Notes: generated by a model from the letters alone, not told the origin. A DNA stretch of 64,000 nucleotides from an uncultured Treponema sp. (GCA_934718065.1 CAKUZR010000001.1:124001-188000), one strand, 5' to 3'. Numbered from the stretch's first letter, positions 8,850-17,262 are shown. Made by a program: numbers and translations.

Positions 8850-9092
8850 ATGAAAATTGATTCTGTTGCTTCCATTTCAGAGGCGGTAAAAGCTCGTCGA
8901 AAACAATTAGGACTTACTCAGGCAGAAACGGCCGCTATGTGCAATGTGGGCAATAGATTTTTCTCCGAACTTGAAAACGGAAAACAATCTTTGCAAATAA
9001 ACAAGGTTCTTCATTGTCTTGAAATGCTTGGAATAAATCTCTATGCAGTAAACCGGGAAGATGATTCTGGGGAATTTGGGGCAAACAGATGA
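8850..9092 (+). CDS. hipB: HipB-like XRE antitoxin
   Basis: 80 aa from ATG 8850 (MKIDSVASISEAVKARRK). It carries a classic XRE helix-turn-helix, LGLTQAETAAMCNVGNRFFSELENGK, and ends in a short tail. A longer GTG-led frame would read through the inverted-repeat operator and is rejected. There is no ribosome site; the -10 box ends 6 nt before the ATG, so the transcript is probably leaderless. It overlaps hipA by four bases (ATGA). Expected role: bind and inhibit HipA and repress the operon. Confidence 0.82.
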   Translation: MKIDSVASISEAVKARRKQLGLTQAETAAMCNVGNRFFSELENGKQSLQINKVLHCLEMLGINLYAVNREDDSGEFGANR

Positions 9093-10327
9093 AACTGAAC
9101 GTTTTTTTTGGAAATGAAAAGGCAGGAGCTCTTGAGTCAACAGAAAATCGCGGTGTGATTTTTTCTTACGATGAAAAATACTTACAGAATAAAAATTCCA
9201 TTCCATTGTCTGCTTCTCTTCCTCTTCAGATAGGAGAATTCAGACAAAAACAGTGTATGCCTTTTTTTTCAGGACTTTTGCCAGAAGAAGATTTCCGCAG
9301 AAAAATAGCAGATTATCTTCATATTTCAGAAACAAGTACTTTAAAGCTTCTTGAAGCCCTTGGCGGAGAATGTGCGGGTCTTGTTTCGATTCTTCCGGAA
9401 GAAAATGCGGTTTCTCAGCCAGATTTATATTTATTAAATGCGGAAAATTACGAGCCTCTTGAAGATTCACGGCTTAAAGACTTTATCGAAAAAATGAACA
9501 GCCGTCCGCTTATTAAGGCTGATAAAAACTTAAGGCTTTCCCTGGCCGGTGCGCAGGAAAAACTGGCTCTTGCAAATTTGGATGGAAAATGGTATTTGCC
9601 AGTGAACGGTGCGCCTTCCACTCATATTTTAAAACCAAGCCGGACAGGTTCTCTTTCTTCCCTTGCTCAGAATGAATACATCTGCATGAAACTTGCAAAG
9701 CTCTTTGGACTGCCTGTTCCAGAAGTTGATTTAATGAATATTGCAGGAAAAGATATTTTTGTTGTCGAACGATATGACAGGATAAAAAAAGAAGATTCAA
9801 TCCAGCGGATTCATCAGGAAGATTTTTGCCAGGCATTAGGAATTATGAGTGCCTCAAAATATCAGAATGACGGCGGCCCTGGAATTGCAGATATTCTGGA
9901 TGTGATTAAGAAAAATTGTACTGTTCCGGCACTGGAAACACAGAAATTCTTGAGCTATGTGATTTTTAATTATCTGATTGGAAACTGCGACAGCCACGGA
10001 AAAAATTATTCCCTTCTTTATAAAAATAAATCCGTAGAACTTGCACCATTGTATGATGCCGTTTCAACTGTAATATATCCCGGTCTTACAGACAAACTTT
10101 CAATGAAAATCGGCAATCACTATGAGATTCAAAAAGTAACAAAGGAAGATTTTTCTTTGCTTGCAGAAAATCTGAATATAAAGAAAAGTGTCATTTCAAA
10201 AATATTTGATGAGTTTAAAAGCAAAGCTCACAATGCTTTTGCGGCTTTGAAAGCAGACGAAAAAGTTTCTAAGGTTATTCTTGATTTAATTTCTGACTTT
10301 TTTATAAACTTCAACGAAGTTTTTTAA
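9089..10327 (+). CDS. hipA: HipA-family serine/threonine kinase toxin
   Basis: 412 aa with the full HipA layout. The N-terminal subdomain 1 (to about residue 95) includes SASLPLQIGEF and FFSGLLPE; the kinase domain includes LSLAGAQEKLAL near 150, STHILKPS near 177 (ATP-binding loop), FVVERYDR near 228, the catalytic GNCDSHGKN near 298 and the metal-binding DAVSTV near 322. HipA phosphorylates glutamyl-tRNA synthetase in E. coli and induces growth arrest and persistence. All key residues are present, so the toxin appears intact. Coupled to hipB by a 4-bp overlap. Confidence 0.9.
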   Translation: MKLNVFFGNEKAGALESTENRGVIFSYDEKYLQNKNSIPLSASLPLQIGEFRQKQCMPFFSGLLPEEDFRRKIADYLHISETSTLKLLEALGGECAGLVSILPEENAVSQPDLYLLNAENYEPLEDSRLKDFIEKMNSRPLIKADKNLRLSLAGAQEKLALANLDGKWYLPVNGAPSTHILKPSRTGSLSSLAQNEYICMKLAKLFGLPVPEVDLMNIAGKDIFVVERYDRIKKEDSIQRIHQEDFCQALGIMSASKYQNDGGPGIADILDVIKKNCTVPALETQKFLSYVIFNYLIGNCDSHGKNYSLLYKNKSVELAPLYDAVSTVIYPGLTDKLSMKIGNHYEIQKVTKEDFSLLAENLNIKKSVISKIFDEFKSKAHNAFAALKADEKVSKVILDLISDFFINFNEVF

Positions 10328-10366
10328 GAGTTGATCAGACTCTCTTATTATTTCCACCTGATATGT

Positions 10367-10627
10367 CTAAAGCAGCCGCTCCCCAATTTTGCCTAGTTTT
10401 TCTTTCATGGCTTCGTCTTCTGTGGCAAGGAAAATTGTTTCGTTCAGGTTTTCGCCGGTTGACCAGAAATCTGGAAAAATGCCTATACCTTCGCCATGCC
10501 ATTGCGCAAAATCACCATAAAAACTGTTATAGTTGGCTCCAAGTCTTATTGAAATTCCGCTGCCAGGAAGCAAATAATCCAAAACAAAAGACAAGGCCTG
10601 ACTAAAATCTTGCATAAATAAATTCAA
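10367..10627 (-). pseudogene. C-terminal fragment of an S41-type peptidase paralogue (inverted)
   Basis: An 86-codon minus-strand frame contains LPGSGISIRLGANYNSFYGD, GEGIGIFPDFWSTGENLNET and ends KLGKIGERLL. It aligns with the last part of the plus-strand S41 peptidase next door (LPHSGIALHL...GFGIIPDYWATND). It lacks the catalytic region and N-terminus, so it is a remnant. Its last 30 or so codons are nearly identical to the plus-strand fragment at 12237-12332, making an inverted repeat around the intact gene. Confidence 0.6.
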
Positions 10628-10657
10628 TATGATACATTCAAAATAATGGGAGAGTTT

Positions 10658-12235
10658 ATGAATTGCTTATTAGAAAAGTTCAGATTTGCACTTCCCTATT
10701 TTTTAATTAACACAAAAAAGATATTGTTGATTTTTGTTTTTGCATTTGCCTGTGAAATCTGCGGAGCAAACCCGAAAATTATTTCTTCAGAACCGTGCGA
10801 ATATCGTGACGTAAACTGTGATTTCTTTGGCTATCAAAAATGGTTTAAGGATGAAATTTCGTGCAGCCAGGCGGAAGAAGATTTGGATTATTTGGTTTAT
10901 CTTTTAAAAACAGCGTATGCAGGCTATGATGACGCAGCAAAACGAGGTTTGGAGATAGACCAGATAAGTGAAATATTTAAAAATTTCAATAAAGATGAAG
11001 AGCGCATTAAAGTTTCAGCTCTGAGTCGGTTTATAGGTGATTTTTTAAATCCTTACATTCAGGATTACCATTTTTCAATTGAAAGCAAGGATTTTTCAAA
11101 AAGATTAGTTTCTCAGTATAAAGTTCTGTACTCAAATATTTATGTAAAAAAAACTGGTGATATTTTTGTTGTGGAAAAATCAGACAATCAGGATTTTCAG
11201 GTTGGCAAAAGTCTTGAAATCGAAAATGAAAATCTGTTTTTATATCCTTCTGAAGGAGAAAATGTTTACAGAATCGGCGTTTATGCACCGGTTTATAAAA
11301 ATGAAAAGCTGGTTGCTGTAACTTGCTTCAGTTCCAAAAAGAAAAAGCATATTTTGTGCAATGTTTCAAATAATTATTCAAGTTCAAATGATATTTCTGC
11401 TTATAAAGAAATTGAAACGGCAGATTCGGTGTATATTTATATTCCCACATTTATGAACCTCCCGAATAGTGATCATCGAAAATCACTATTGGATGAAAAT
11501 TTTGAAAAACTTTATTCTGTGTCGGAGCGTTGTCAGGATAAGAAAAACGTAATTCTTGATTTACGGACAAACAGCGGTGGATATTCAGTTAATGCGGCAA
11601 AATTTTTAGCAAATTTGTATTTTCTGGAAAAGAATTGCTCTGAAAAAAATACGTGGAAGAATTTAAAAAAACAGGCAAAACTTATTGGCGATAATGGAAA
11701 AAGAATGGATTTGATTTCTCCTTCTGTTGTGCAGGCTGAGAATTGGCTGGAAAAAAATCTGTTTTCACAAGATAAGTTTTTCATCAAGGAATTTAAAAAA
11801 ATAAGAAAAATTCTGAACAATCGAAATTTAAGAATCACATATTATAACCATAAGAAAATGAAAGCAAAATCTGGTAATCCCAATTTTAAAGGAAAGCTGA
11901 TTATTCTTTCCGGCAAAAATTCGGCATCTGCAAGTGAAGGCACAATATTAGATGCAAGAAATATTTTTTCAGGAACGAACCAGTTTTTTCAAATCGGTGA
12001 GAACACTGCGGGATGTTACGCTTTTGGAAATGTCTGGTGCTATCAGCTGCCCCATTCCGGAATTGCTTTGCATCTTTCTAGTTTTATGATGGGAGATTCG
12101 GAAAAATGTCCTGAAGGTTTTGGTATAATACCGGATTATTGGGCAACAAACGACGATATTGTTCAGGCTTTGGTGAATGTAACAGGCGATGAAAATCTGA
12201 CCGGAAAATTGAAAGATATAAATAATAACCTGTAA
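10658..12235 (+). CDS. S41-family (CtpA/tricorn-like) peptidase, secreted
   Basis: 525 aa from ATG 10658, chosen for GGGAG at 10648-10652. An N-terminal hydrophobic stretch (ILLIFVFAFACEICG) suggests export, possibly as a lipoprotein or membrane-tethered form. S41 signatures are NVILDLRTNSGGYSVNAAKFLANLYF around residue 300 and LIILSGKNSASASEGTILDARNIFSG around 415, the latter holding the Ser nucleophile and nearby catalytic residues. No clear PDZ domain is visible. The C-terminus GFGIIPDYWATNDDIVQAL is typical of treponemal and Bacteroidetes S41 proteins. Flanked on both sides by tail fragments of a paralogue. Substrate unknown. Confidence 0.78.
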   Translation: MNCLLEKFRFALPYFLINTKKILLIFVFAFACEICGANPKIISSEPCEYRDVNCDFFGYQKWFKDEISCSQAEEDLDYLVYLLKTAYAGYDDAAKRGLEIDQISEIFKNFNKDEERIKVSALSRFIGDFLNPYIQDYHFSIESKDFSKRLVSQYKVLYSNIYVKKTGDIFVVEKSDNQDFQVGKSLEIENENLFLYPSEGENVYRIGVYAPVYKNEKLVAVTCFSSKKKKHILCNVSNNYSSSNDISAYKEIETADSVYIYIPTFMNLPNSDHRKSLLDENFEKLYSVSERCQDKKNVILDLRTNSGGYSVNAAKFLANLYFLEKNCSEKNTWKNLKKQAKLIGDNGKRMDLISPSVVQAENWLEKNLFSQDKFFIKEFKKIRKILNNRNLRITYYNHKKMKAKSGNPNFKGKLIILSGKNSASASEGTILDARNIFSGTNQFFQIGENTAGCYAFGNVWCYQLPHSGIALHLSSFMMGDSEKCPEGFGIIPDYWATNDDIVQALVNVTGDENLTGKLKDINNNL

Positions 12236-12236
12236 A

Positions 12237-12332
12237 AACAGCCTCGAAGACCTGAACGAAACAATTTTTCTTGCCACAGAAGACGACGTCATGAAAGAAA
12301 AACTAGGCAAAATTGGCGAGCGGCTGCTTTAG
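12237..12332 (+). pseudogene. Tail remnant of an S41 peptidase paralogue
   Basis: Directly after the S41 stop codon, a frame without start reads SLEDLNETIFLATEDDVMKEK and ends GKIGERLL before TAG at 12330-12332. It is almost the same peptide as the end of the minus-strand fragment at 10367. This marks loss or rearrangement of a second copy of the peptidase gene. Confidence 0.6.
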
Positions 12333-12338
12333 ACGATA

Positions 12339-12626
12339 TTACAACATTGCAACTCTAAGTTGCTTTCCAAATACAGCTGCCACTTTCTGCAAAGTAGACA
12401 ATCTTATATCTTCAGAATGGTTTTCCATTCTGGAAATTACACTTTTCTTTGTATTAAGTTTTTCGGCAAGCTGCTCTTGTGTCATTCCATTTTCAAGGCG
12501 CATTTCTTTTATCATCATTCCGATTTTAAATTCTTCATAACCTGAATCAAATCCATTTGCAAAATCAGAATCCTTTTCTTTTCTTTGAGAAATATAATCA
12601 TCTAAATCGAAAGTATCATTGTTCAT
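12339..12626 (-). CDS. XRE-family HTH regulator / orphan HigA-like antitoxin
   Basis: 95 aa from ATG 12626 (MNNDTFDLDDYISQRKEK), set by GGAGG at 12640-12636; a longer frame exists but lacks a ribosome site. The helix-turn-helix spans MIKEMRLENGMTQEQLAEKLNTKKSVISRMENHSEDIRLSTLQKVAAVFGK. Such proteins are usually antitoxins following a HigB/RelE toxin. No toxin gene precedes it on this strand, so it is orphan or a stand-alone regulator. A perfect 10-bp inverted repeat upstream (12679-12702) is its probable operator. It could also influence the poly-G promoter that starts 57 bp further on. Confidence 0.8.
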   Translation of the reverse strand: MNNDTFDLDDYISQRKEKDSDFANGFDSGYEEFKIGMMIKEMRLENGMTQEQLAEKLNTKKSVISRMENHSEDIRLSTLQKVAAVFGKQLRVAML

Positions 12627-12678
12627 TATCTTTTTCCTCCGGCAGTTGTATAGAATGATACTTTTCTGTACATATTTA

Positions 12679-12702
12679 TATGTTAGCATATTTGCTAACA
12701 TA
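12679..12702. promoter_or_regulatory. Palindromic operator upstream of the XRE gene
   Basis: TATGTTAGCA (12679-12688) and its exact inverse TGCTAACATA (12693-12702), separated by TATT, lie 53 bp upstream of the XRE start, the usual place for an autorepressor site. Confidence 0.7.
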
Positions 12703-12758
12703 TCGTCAAATAAAAAAATAATTGATTTTTGTAACTTTATTTTTTTATTTACTGGTAC

Positions 12759-12789
12759 TTGACAAAAAAGTCGGGGGGGGGGGTACTAT
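12759..12789 (+). promoter_or_regulatory. Poly-G promoter, candidate phase-variable switch
   Basis: TTGACA at 12759-12764 and TACTAT at 12784-12789 are separated by 19 nt that include eleven consecutive G (12773-12783). Losing two G would give the optimal 17-nt spacing. The same module occurs at 62964-62994 in front of another lipoprotein gene. Slipped-strand change of G tract length at promoters is known for treponemal tpr genes. Confidence 0.7.
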
Positions 12790-12896
12790 CTTTCATAGTA
12801 GAGAGTTTTAGCTTAACGCAAGTTTTTTGTTTTTAAAGCATAGATTTGTAATTTAAGAAAGCTCTCTGAATATTTACTATTTTGGGAGTTTTTTTT

Positions 12897-14726
12897 ATGA
12901 AAAAAACAATCTTTAGGCTTTTTGGAACCAGCTTGATTGCTGCTTCTGTTTTTGGTTTTGTATCATGCGGAGACGTTTCCGACTATGATTCAAAAATTGA
13001 CACAGTTCTTTCTCTTAACGCTCCGAGCGTAAAGGCAAAAGCGTATCCAGGCGTAAACTACATCAGCTGGGAACCTGTAACAAGTGCTCAAGGGTATACG
13101 GTTTACAGAGTAAAAGATGGAGTTGCCAGCACACTTGGAACTGTAGAAAGCAATGTAGTTTCTTATGCTGACATTGCTAGTACAAATCATGTTCTTTCTG
13201 ATGGAAAAGAATACAAATATATTGTAGAGGCCATAAGCGAGACAGATCCAGCGCTTTCGCGGGCAGTTTACGTAAAGAACTCACAGGGTTCTGCAACCGT
13301 TAAGGCAATTGTTCCTACGGCTGGTTCGCCTGCAATTTCTGCAGAGCCTACATCTGCTTCTGGAAAAGACTACATCAAAAAATACTACGAAAAGCTTGTA
13401 ACAAAAGCGGCCGAAAATGTAAAGGTTTCCGCAGAAAACGGAAACTTCTATGCGGAATACCCGGCTACGGCAGGATTTGAATACGGAATGAAGGTAGTAG
13501 AAAAAGGCAAATATGATGCATTGGGTGATTCTTCTGCGTTAGCTTCTAGCTTCACTTCAAATTACAAGGAAGACTATAAGGCTGAAGAGACTAAAACAAT
13601 TTCGGGCTCTGGTGAATTTGAAATCTTCCTTACAGTTGGCTCTGTTTCTAGCCTTTACAAACCTGTTGTTTTAAAAATTGGTTCTGTAACTGTAAAAGAT
13701 ATTGGAGAAGCCTCTTCTATTTCATATGTAAGTGCAAAATACGTTGCTAAAAAATCTGTAATTGTAAGCTGGAAGCCTGCAACTCTTACAGCCACAGGAA
13801 AAAATTCTCCAGTTTCAAACTTCAAGGTTTACAGATCTTCTGATGCGGATTCTTCATGGACTGCAATTTCTTCAGAAGTAAAAGAAGGCCAGGCATTAGA
13901 CAGCATTTCTGTTGGTTCTACAACAGTTTCTGAAGGCTACTACATTACAGACACTGTAGAAGACGATTCTATCGGTTACAAATACTATGTAGTTCACACA
14001 GACGGAACATATTACGGTTCATCTTATGGACAGGCTTCTCTTTCAGGCGTAACAGCAGCAGAAACAGACAAGCCAACTCTTACTGTAAGCGAATTTGTTG
14101 GAAGCGAATCTGGTGCATATACAGTAAAGATTACTTCTACAAAAGGAAACGGAAAGCAGAATCTTGCGCTTTCTTATGTAAAACTTACAGAAGATGCAGA
14201 CGGCAATGTTGTAGAATACATTCCTTCTGACTTTACAGCGCTTGAACTTAAAAATAACAACGGCTATGCTGATTCTTACATCAATTACATTGAAAAAGCT
14301 GCGGCTGGAACTTACCTTGTAAAACTTACAGCTTCTGAAGAAGGCAAGAAAGATTCTTCAGTATACAAAATTGTTATTGTAAGCGATGCTGCTGTCGACA
14401 CAAGCTCTCTTTCAGTTTCTTCAGACGGAACAAAGGTTACTGTAACTGAAGGAATCGCTAAGGACTCTAAGACTGATTCAGTTGCAAACTACACATACAC
14501 TCTTTACAAGGTTGTATCAACAACGAGCAAAGACTATTCAGCCTCTGTAACTGTTGAAACAAAACCTCTTGGAAAAGTTGAACTTGCTTATCCAGCAGGC
14601 GTAACAGCATACTGCACAAAAGATATTGAAGATGTTAAATCTACAGAAAGCAATGTAGCAACACTTTACTATGTTGTAAAAGCTCTTGCTTCTGATCCAT
14701 CTGTTTTTGCAAAAGTAAGCGAATAA
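12897..14726 (+). CDS. Surface lipoprotein with fibronectin type III-like repeats
   Basis: 609 aa from ATG 12897, preceded by GGGAG. The signal peptide ends in a lipobox (FGFVSC). The mature protein shows Fn3-like modules: APSVKAKAYPGVNYISWEPV...GYTVYRV at about 45-105, and AKYVAKKSVIVSWKPATL...FKVYRSSDADSSW at about 280-340, followed by further beta-rich, Ser/Thr/Lys-rich sequence. The rest is low-complexity extracellular-type sequence without enzymatic motifs. It is transcribed from a poly-G promoter and followed by a terminator and then the DGR target lipoprotein, so its expression may be switched. I cannot name a ligand. Confidence 0.75.
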   Translation: MKKTIFRLFGTSLIAASVFGFVSCGDVSDYDSKIDTVLSLNAPSVKAKAYPGVNYISWEPVTSAQGYTVYRVKDGVASTLGTVESNVVSYADIASTNHVLSDGKEYKYIVEAISETDPALSRAVYVKNSQGSATVKAIVPTAGSPAISAEPTSASGKDYIKKYYEKLVTKAAENVKVSAENGNFYAEYPATAGFEYGMKVVEKGKYDALGDSSALASSFTSNYKEDYKAEETKTISGSGEFEIFLTVGSVSSLYKPVVLKIGSVTVKDIGEASSISYVSAKYVAKKSVIVSWKPATLTATGKNSPVSNFKVYRSSDADSSWTAISSEVKEGQALDSISVGSTTVSEGYYITDTVEDDSIGYKYYVVHTDGTYYGSSYGQASLSGVTAAETDKPTLTVSEFVGSESGAYTVKITSTKGNGKQNLALSYVKLTEDADGNVVEYIPSDFTALELKNNNGYADSYINYIEKAAAGTYLVKLTASEEGKKDSSVYKIVIVSDAAVDTSSLSVSSDGTKVTVTEGIAKDSKTDSVANYTYTLYKVVSTTSKDYSASVTVETKPLGKVELAYPAGVTAYCTKDIEDVKSTESNVATLYYVVKALASDPSVFAKVSE

Positions 14727-14735
14727 TAAATAAAA

Positions 14736-14802
14736 CAGCCTGATTTTTTTAGGCTGCTGCCGGTGGTCTTGAAATTGTTTTTAATTCCGCCGGCTTTTTT
14801 TT
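14736..14802 (+). terminator. Two hairpins between lipoprotein genes, second one a terminator
   Basis: CAGCCT (14736-14741)/AGGCTG (14751-14756) encloses a T-rich loop, and GCCGGTGG (14759-14766) pairs with CCGCCGGC (14787-14794) before eight T. The second is a good Rho-independent terminator. It lies only 25 nt before the next gene, so the variable lipoprotein either needs read-through or is started by a promoter I cannot see. Confidence 0.75.
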
Positions 14803-14826
14803 CTTGAAAATTAGTAAGGAAATATT

Positions 14827-16227
14827 ATGAAAAATACAATAAAAAGAACGCTTTTTGGGCTTTTTTGTGTTGTAATGGCGTATGTTTTTGTTGCGTGTTC
14901 TAACGGAGAGCCTCCTTTTATTCCAGTAGTAAACTATACAGAAGAAGAAGTGTCTTCCTCTGTAAACGAAATTCCTGCAGGAACATACAATATATACCAT
15001 CTAAGGCAAAAAACAACAGGCGGAACTACCCCTTCTGCTTATGAACAAAATTCTTATGTCAGCAAGAGTTTTAGTAAAGCTTCAAAACTTTCAGATGTTG
15101 CAAATTCATATCCAGGTTTTTCTGCGCAGACAATGACGTTGAATGAAAATGCTGTTTATGTATATTACAACCGGAACACAATTACCTATACATTCAACCT
15201 TGGCGATGAAGGTTCGTTTAAAGACGGCACAAAAACAAAAACTGTAAGTGGTCTGTACGGCTCTAGTGTTTTAAAACCAGCTAGAGCGGACATTGTTTCA
15301 TCTGACGTAACAAAATACAGGTTTTCTAAATGGCGGTTGAAAGACGGCGCTTCTGTTCCTTCTGTTTTTGGTGTGGATAATATAGATGATATAGTTGCTG
15401 TATGGGTTGATCCTAGTACAATAACAGTGCCGGAAGGCTTTGTAGAAATTCCGGTCGCCTCAATCACAGGAAGCGAAACCTGGACACCGTATTCTAATGT
15501 ATTTGTTTCAGGACGCAAGCTTAATATTGAAGCCTTCTGGATGAGCGACCACGAAGTAACGCGGGATGAATACAAAAAAATTATGGGAAGTGACCCAAGC
15601 ACTGCAAAAGCAAACGACAAAGACGGAATTAAACTTACAGGCTCTGCCGCGGGCAACAATCCTGTAGATTCTGTAAGCTGGTATGATGCGATTGTCTATT
15701 GCAACAAGCGTTCTATTGATGAAGGATTAACTCCTTGCTATACAATAAGCGGTTCTACCGACCCTGAAAGCTGGGGAACTGTACCGACTTATAGCAGCAG
15801 TACATGGAACGCTGCGGCCTGCGACTTTACAGCAGACGGCTACCGCCTGCCGACAGAAGCCGAATGGGAATGGGCTGCACGCGGCGAAGAAAGCTATAAA
15901 TATGCAGGAAGCGACAATATAGATGACGTTGCGTGGTATACAGAAAATACGAATAATACAGGAACAAGGGAAGTTAAAACAAAGAATGCAAACGGCTACG
16001 GACTTTATGATATGAGCGGCAATGTCTGGGAATGGTGCTGGGACAGGTATGGAAGTGTAAATAGCAGCACGCCAGGTGCAGGAGCGTCGTCTGGGTCTCT
16101 CCGCGTGATACGCGGTGGCAGCTGGTACAACATCGCGTACGCTTGCGCTGTTGCCTACCGGGGCTACGACAACCCGTTCAACCGTTACGACCTCAGCGGC
16201 TTCCGGCTTGTTCGCTCCGCGCAGTAG
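14827..16227 (+). CDS. DGR variable lipoprotein, FGE/C-type-lectin fold (TvpA-like)
   Basis: 466 aa. Signal peptide with lipobox (YVFVAC), so surface or membrane anchored. Residues about 110-190 form a Gly/Thr-rich module (VYYNRNTITYTFNLGDEGSF...VSGLYGSSVLKP) shared with the lipoprotein at 25102. Residues about 200-466 are a formylglycine-generating-enzyme-type domain: FWMSDHEVTRDEYKKIMG, GYRLPTEAEWEWAARG, YDMSGNVWEWCWDRYG, RVIRGGSWYN, GFRLVRSAQ. The last 146 bp before the stop are the DGR variable repeat. Aromatic and small residues occupy the positions that are AAC in the template, as expected for a diversified ligand-binding face. T. denticola TvpA is the known relative. The fold is reused for binding; catalysis is not expected. 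Confidence 0.9.
   Translation: MKNTIKRTLFGLFCVVMAYVFVACSNGEPPFIPVVNYTEEEVSSSVNEIPAGTYNIYHLRQKTTGGTTPSAYEQNSYVSKSFSKASKLSDVANSYPGFSAQTMTLNENAVYVYYNRNTITYTFNLGDEGSFKDGTKTKTVSGLYGSSVLKPARADIVSSDVTKYRFSKWRLKDGASVPSVFGVDNIDDIVAVWVDPSTITVPEGFVEIPVASITGSETWTPYSNVFVSGRKLNIEAFWMSDHEVTRDEYKKIMGSDPSTAKANDKDGIKLTGSAAGNNPVDSVSWYDAIVYCNKRSIDEGLTPCYTISGSTDPESWGTVPTYSSSTWNAAACDFTADGYRLPTEAEWEWAARGEESYKYAGSDNIDDVAWYTENTNNTGTREVKTKNANGYGLYDMSGNVWEWCWDRYGSVNSSTPGAGASSGSLRVIRGGSWYNIAYACAVAYRGYDNPFNRYDLSGFRLVRSAQ
16079..16224 (+). repeat. DGR variable repeat (VR)
   Basis: 146 bp ending directly at the stop codon of the variable lipoprotein. Aligned without gaps to the template repeat at 16493-16638 it differs at 23 positions. 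Twenty of these are at template adenines, and three are not (T to C in the GTG codon, C to T in a neighbouring codon, C to G near the 3' end). Eighteen of the first 20 bases and the final 18 bases or so are unchanged. The last C/G difference lies in GGCTTCCGGCTTG, the likely initiation-of-mutagenic-homing region. Confidence 0.93.
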
Positions 16228-16492
16228 TCCTATATGGAGAGGGAGCAGGAAGAAGGCGTAAGCCATGCAAGCGGAGCCGCGGCAGCGCGAAGCGGCTTGG
16301 CTGTAGCATTCTTCCTGAAAGAATTTGTGAAAAGAATTTTTAAACGAAGCGTGTTTTGCAAAATACAAATGCACGGAAGTTCAGAATTCTGCGGCGGTGG
16401 CATACTACAGCCTAAAAGAAATTCTTGAAAGCAAAGATATGCTCGAAAGCCGGGCATAAAAAATAAAAACGGCATTCTTCAGCAAAAGTGAA
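16228..16492. other. Spacer between VR and TR with a GC-rich hairpin
   Basis: No gene seen. It contains GC-rich hairpin-forming sequence, AGCCGC (16275-16280) and GCGGCT (16292-16297), with GAGCCGCGGC also found in the structured element near 38679. TCCTATATGG (16228-16237), just after the VR, is the exact inverse of CCATATAGGA (16669-16678) after the TR. In other DGRs a hairpin downstream of the VR aids retrohoming; whether these serve that role is not known. Confidence 0.5.
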
Positions 16493-16638
16493 CAGGAGCG
16501 TCGTCTGGGTCTAACCGCGTGAAACGCGGTGGCAGCTGGAACAACAACGTGAACAACTGCACTGTTGCCAACCGGGACAACAACAACCCGAACAACCGTA
16601 ACAACAACAACGGCTTCCGCCTTGTTCGCTCCGCGCAG
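16493..16638 (+). repeat. DGR template repeat (TR)
   Basis: 146 bp, same length as the VR. The variable section is almost wholly AAC codons: after TGG come AAC AAC AAC GTG AAC AAC TGC and later runs of AAC, so adenine mutagenesis can reach many amino acids without making stop codons. It is followed downstream by the HRDC gene and reverse transcriptase. It is expected to be transcribed as part of the TR-RT RNA and copied to mutated cDNA. Confidence 0.93.
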
Positions 16639-16736
16639 CTCATCCTTTATTTTTGCATACGCGCAGAACCATATAGGATAAACCGAAGAATATCGTGCAA
16701 ATGCGGAAAATTACGCAAATGCGAACAGTTTTTTTT

Positions 16737-16787
16737 GCACGGCAGTGCTGGTAACCTTACGGAGTTTGTGTGAACGTTCTGCCGTGC
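16737..16787 (+). promoter_or_regulatory. Hairpin between TR and HRDC gene
   Basis: GCACGGCA (16737-16744) pairs exactly with TGCCGTGC (16780-16787), followed by TCTTTT and then the GAGAGG ribosome site. It resembles a terminator or attenuator, or the structured RNA downstream of a TR that is needed for cDNA priming in studied DGRs. Confidence 0.55.
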
Positions 16788-16803
16788 TCTTTTGAGAGGT
16801 TTT

Positions 16804-17262
16804 ATGCAGTATAAAACATTTATGCTTCCAGCTAGCGGCAGTGAGCAGACGGAAGAAAATCTGAATGTATTTTTACGCACTCATAGGATTGTGAGTGTGC
16901 GCACGGAATTTGTGGCAGGAGAAACTCCTGCTTGGTGCGTTTTTGTTGAATTTGTTCAACAAGCGGAATCTTCTGTAAAATCTGCAGGCAAAGTTGATTA
17001 TATGAAAATTCTTTCACATGAAGAATTTTCAGTTTTTTCTAAACTAAGGGAACTTCGCAAGACAGTTGCTGCAAAAGATGGTGTTCCGCCGTTTGTTGTA
17101 TTTACAGATGAACAGCTTGCTTTGATTGTAAGACAAAAGCCTGAAAATCTTGAAAAACTTACAGCAATACAGGGAATTGGGCAGTCTAAGGCAGAAAAAT
17201 ATGGTTCTGCTGTGCTAAAAACTCTTAAGGAACAGAATGAAGCGGACGGGGAATCTGTTTGA
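16804..17262 (+). CDS. HRDC-domain DGR accessory protein
   Basis: 152 aa from ATG 16804 (MQYKTFMLPASGSEQTEENLN), with GAGAGG at 16794-16799. The C-terminal third is an HRDC helical domain: SKLRELRKTVAAKDGVPPFVVFTDEQLALIVRQKPENLEKLTAIQGIGQSKAEKYG, a nucleic-acid-binding module of RecQ and RNase D. The N-terminal part begins with a short beta-alpha-beta stretch and has HRIVSVRTEFV, ending in a charged linker. HRDC proteins are a known alternative to Avd as DGR accessory factors, probably guiding the RT-RNA complex. It overlaps the RT gene by 26 nt, implying coupling. Confidence 0.85.
   Translation: MQYKTFMLPASGSEQTEENLNVFLRTHRIVSVRTEFVAGETPAWCVFVEFVQQAESSVKSAGKVDYMKILSHEEFSVFSKLRELRKTVAAKDGVPPFVVFTDEQLALIVRQKPENLEKLTAIQGIGQSKAEKYGSAVLKTLKEQNEADGESV

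Noticed and set aside
15186-16374. Minus-strand frames of 157 and 215 codons across the DGR target gene and VR
   Set aside because: Shadows of the variable lipoprotein; Cys/His/Arg-rich sequence without family resemblance.
16519-16773. Protein-like frame through the template repeat (Asn-rich)
   Set aside because: The frame is the untranslated TR copy of the lipoprotein end; no start context and it runs into unrelated sequence.
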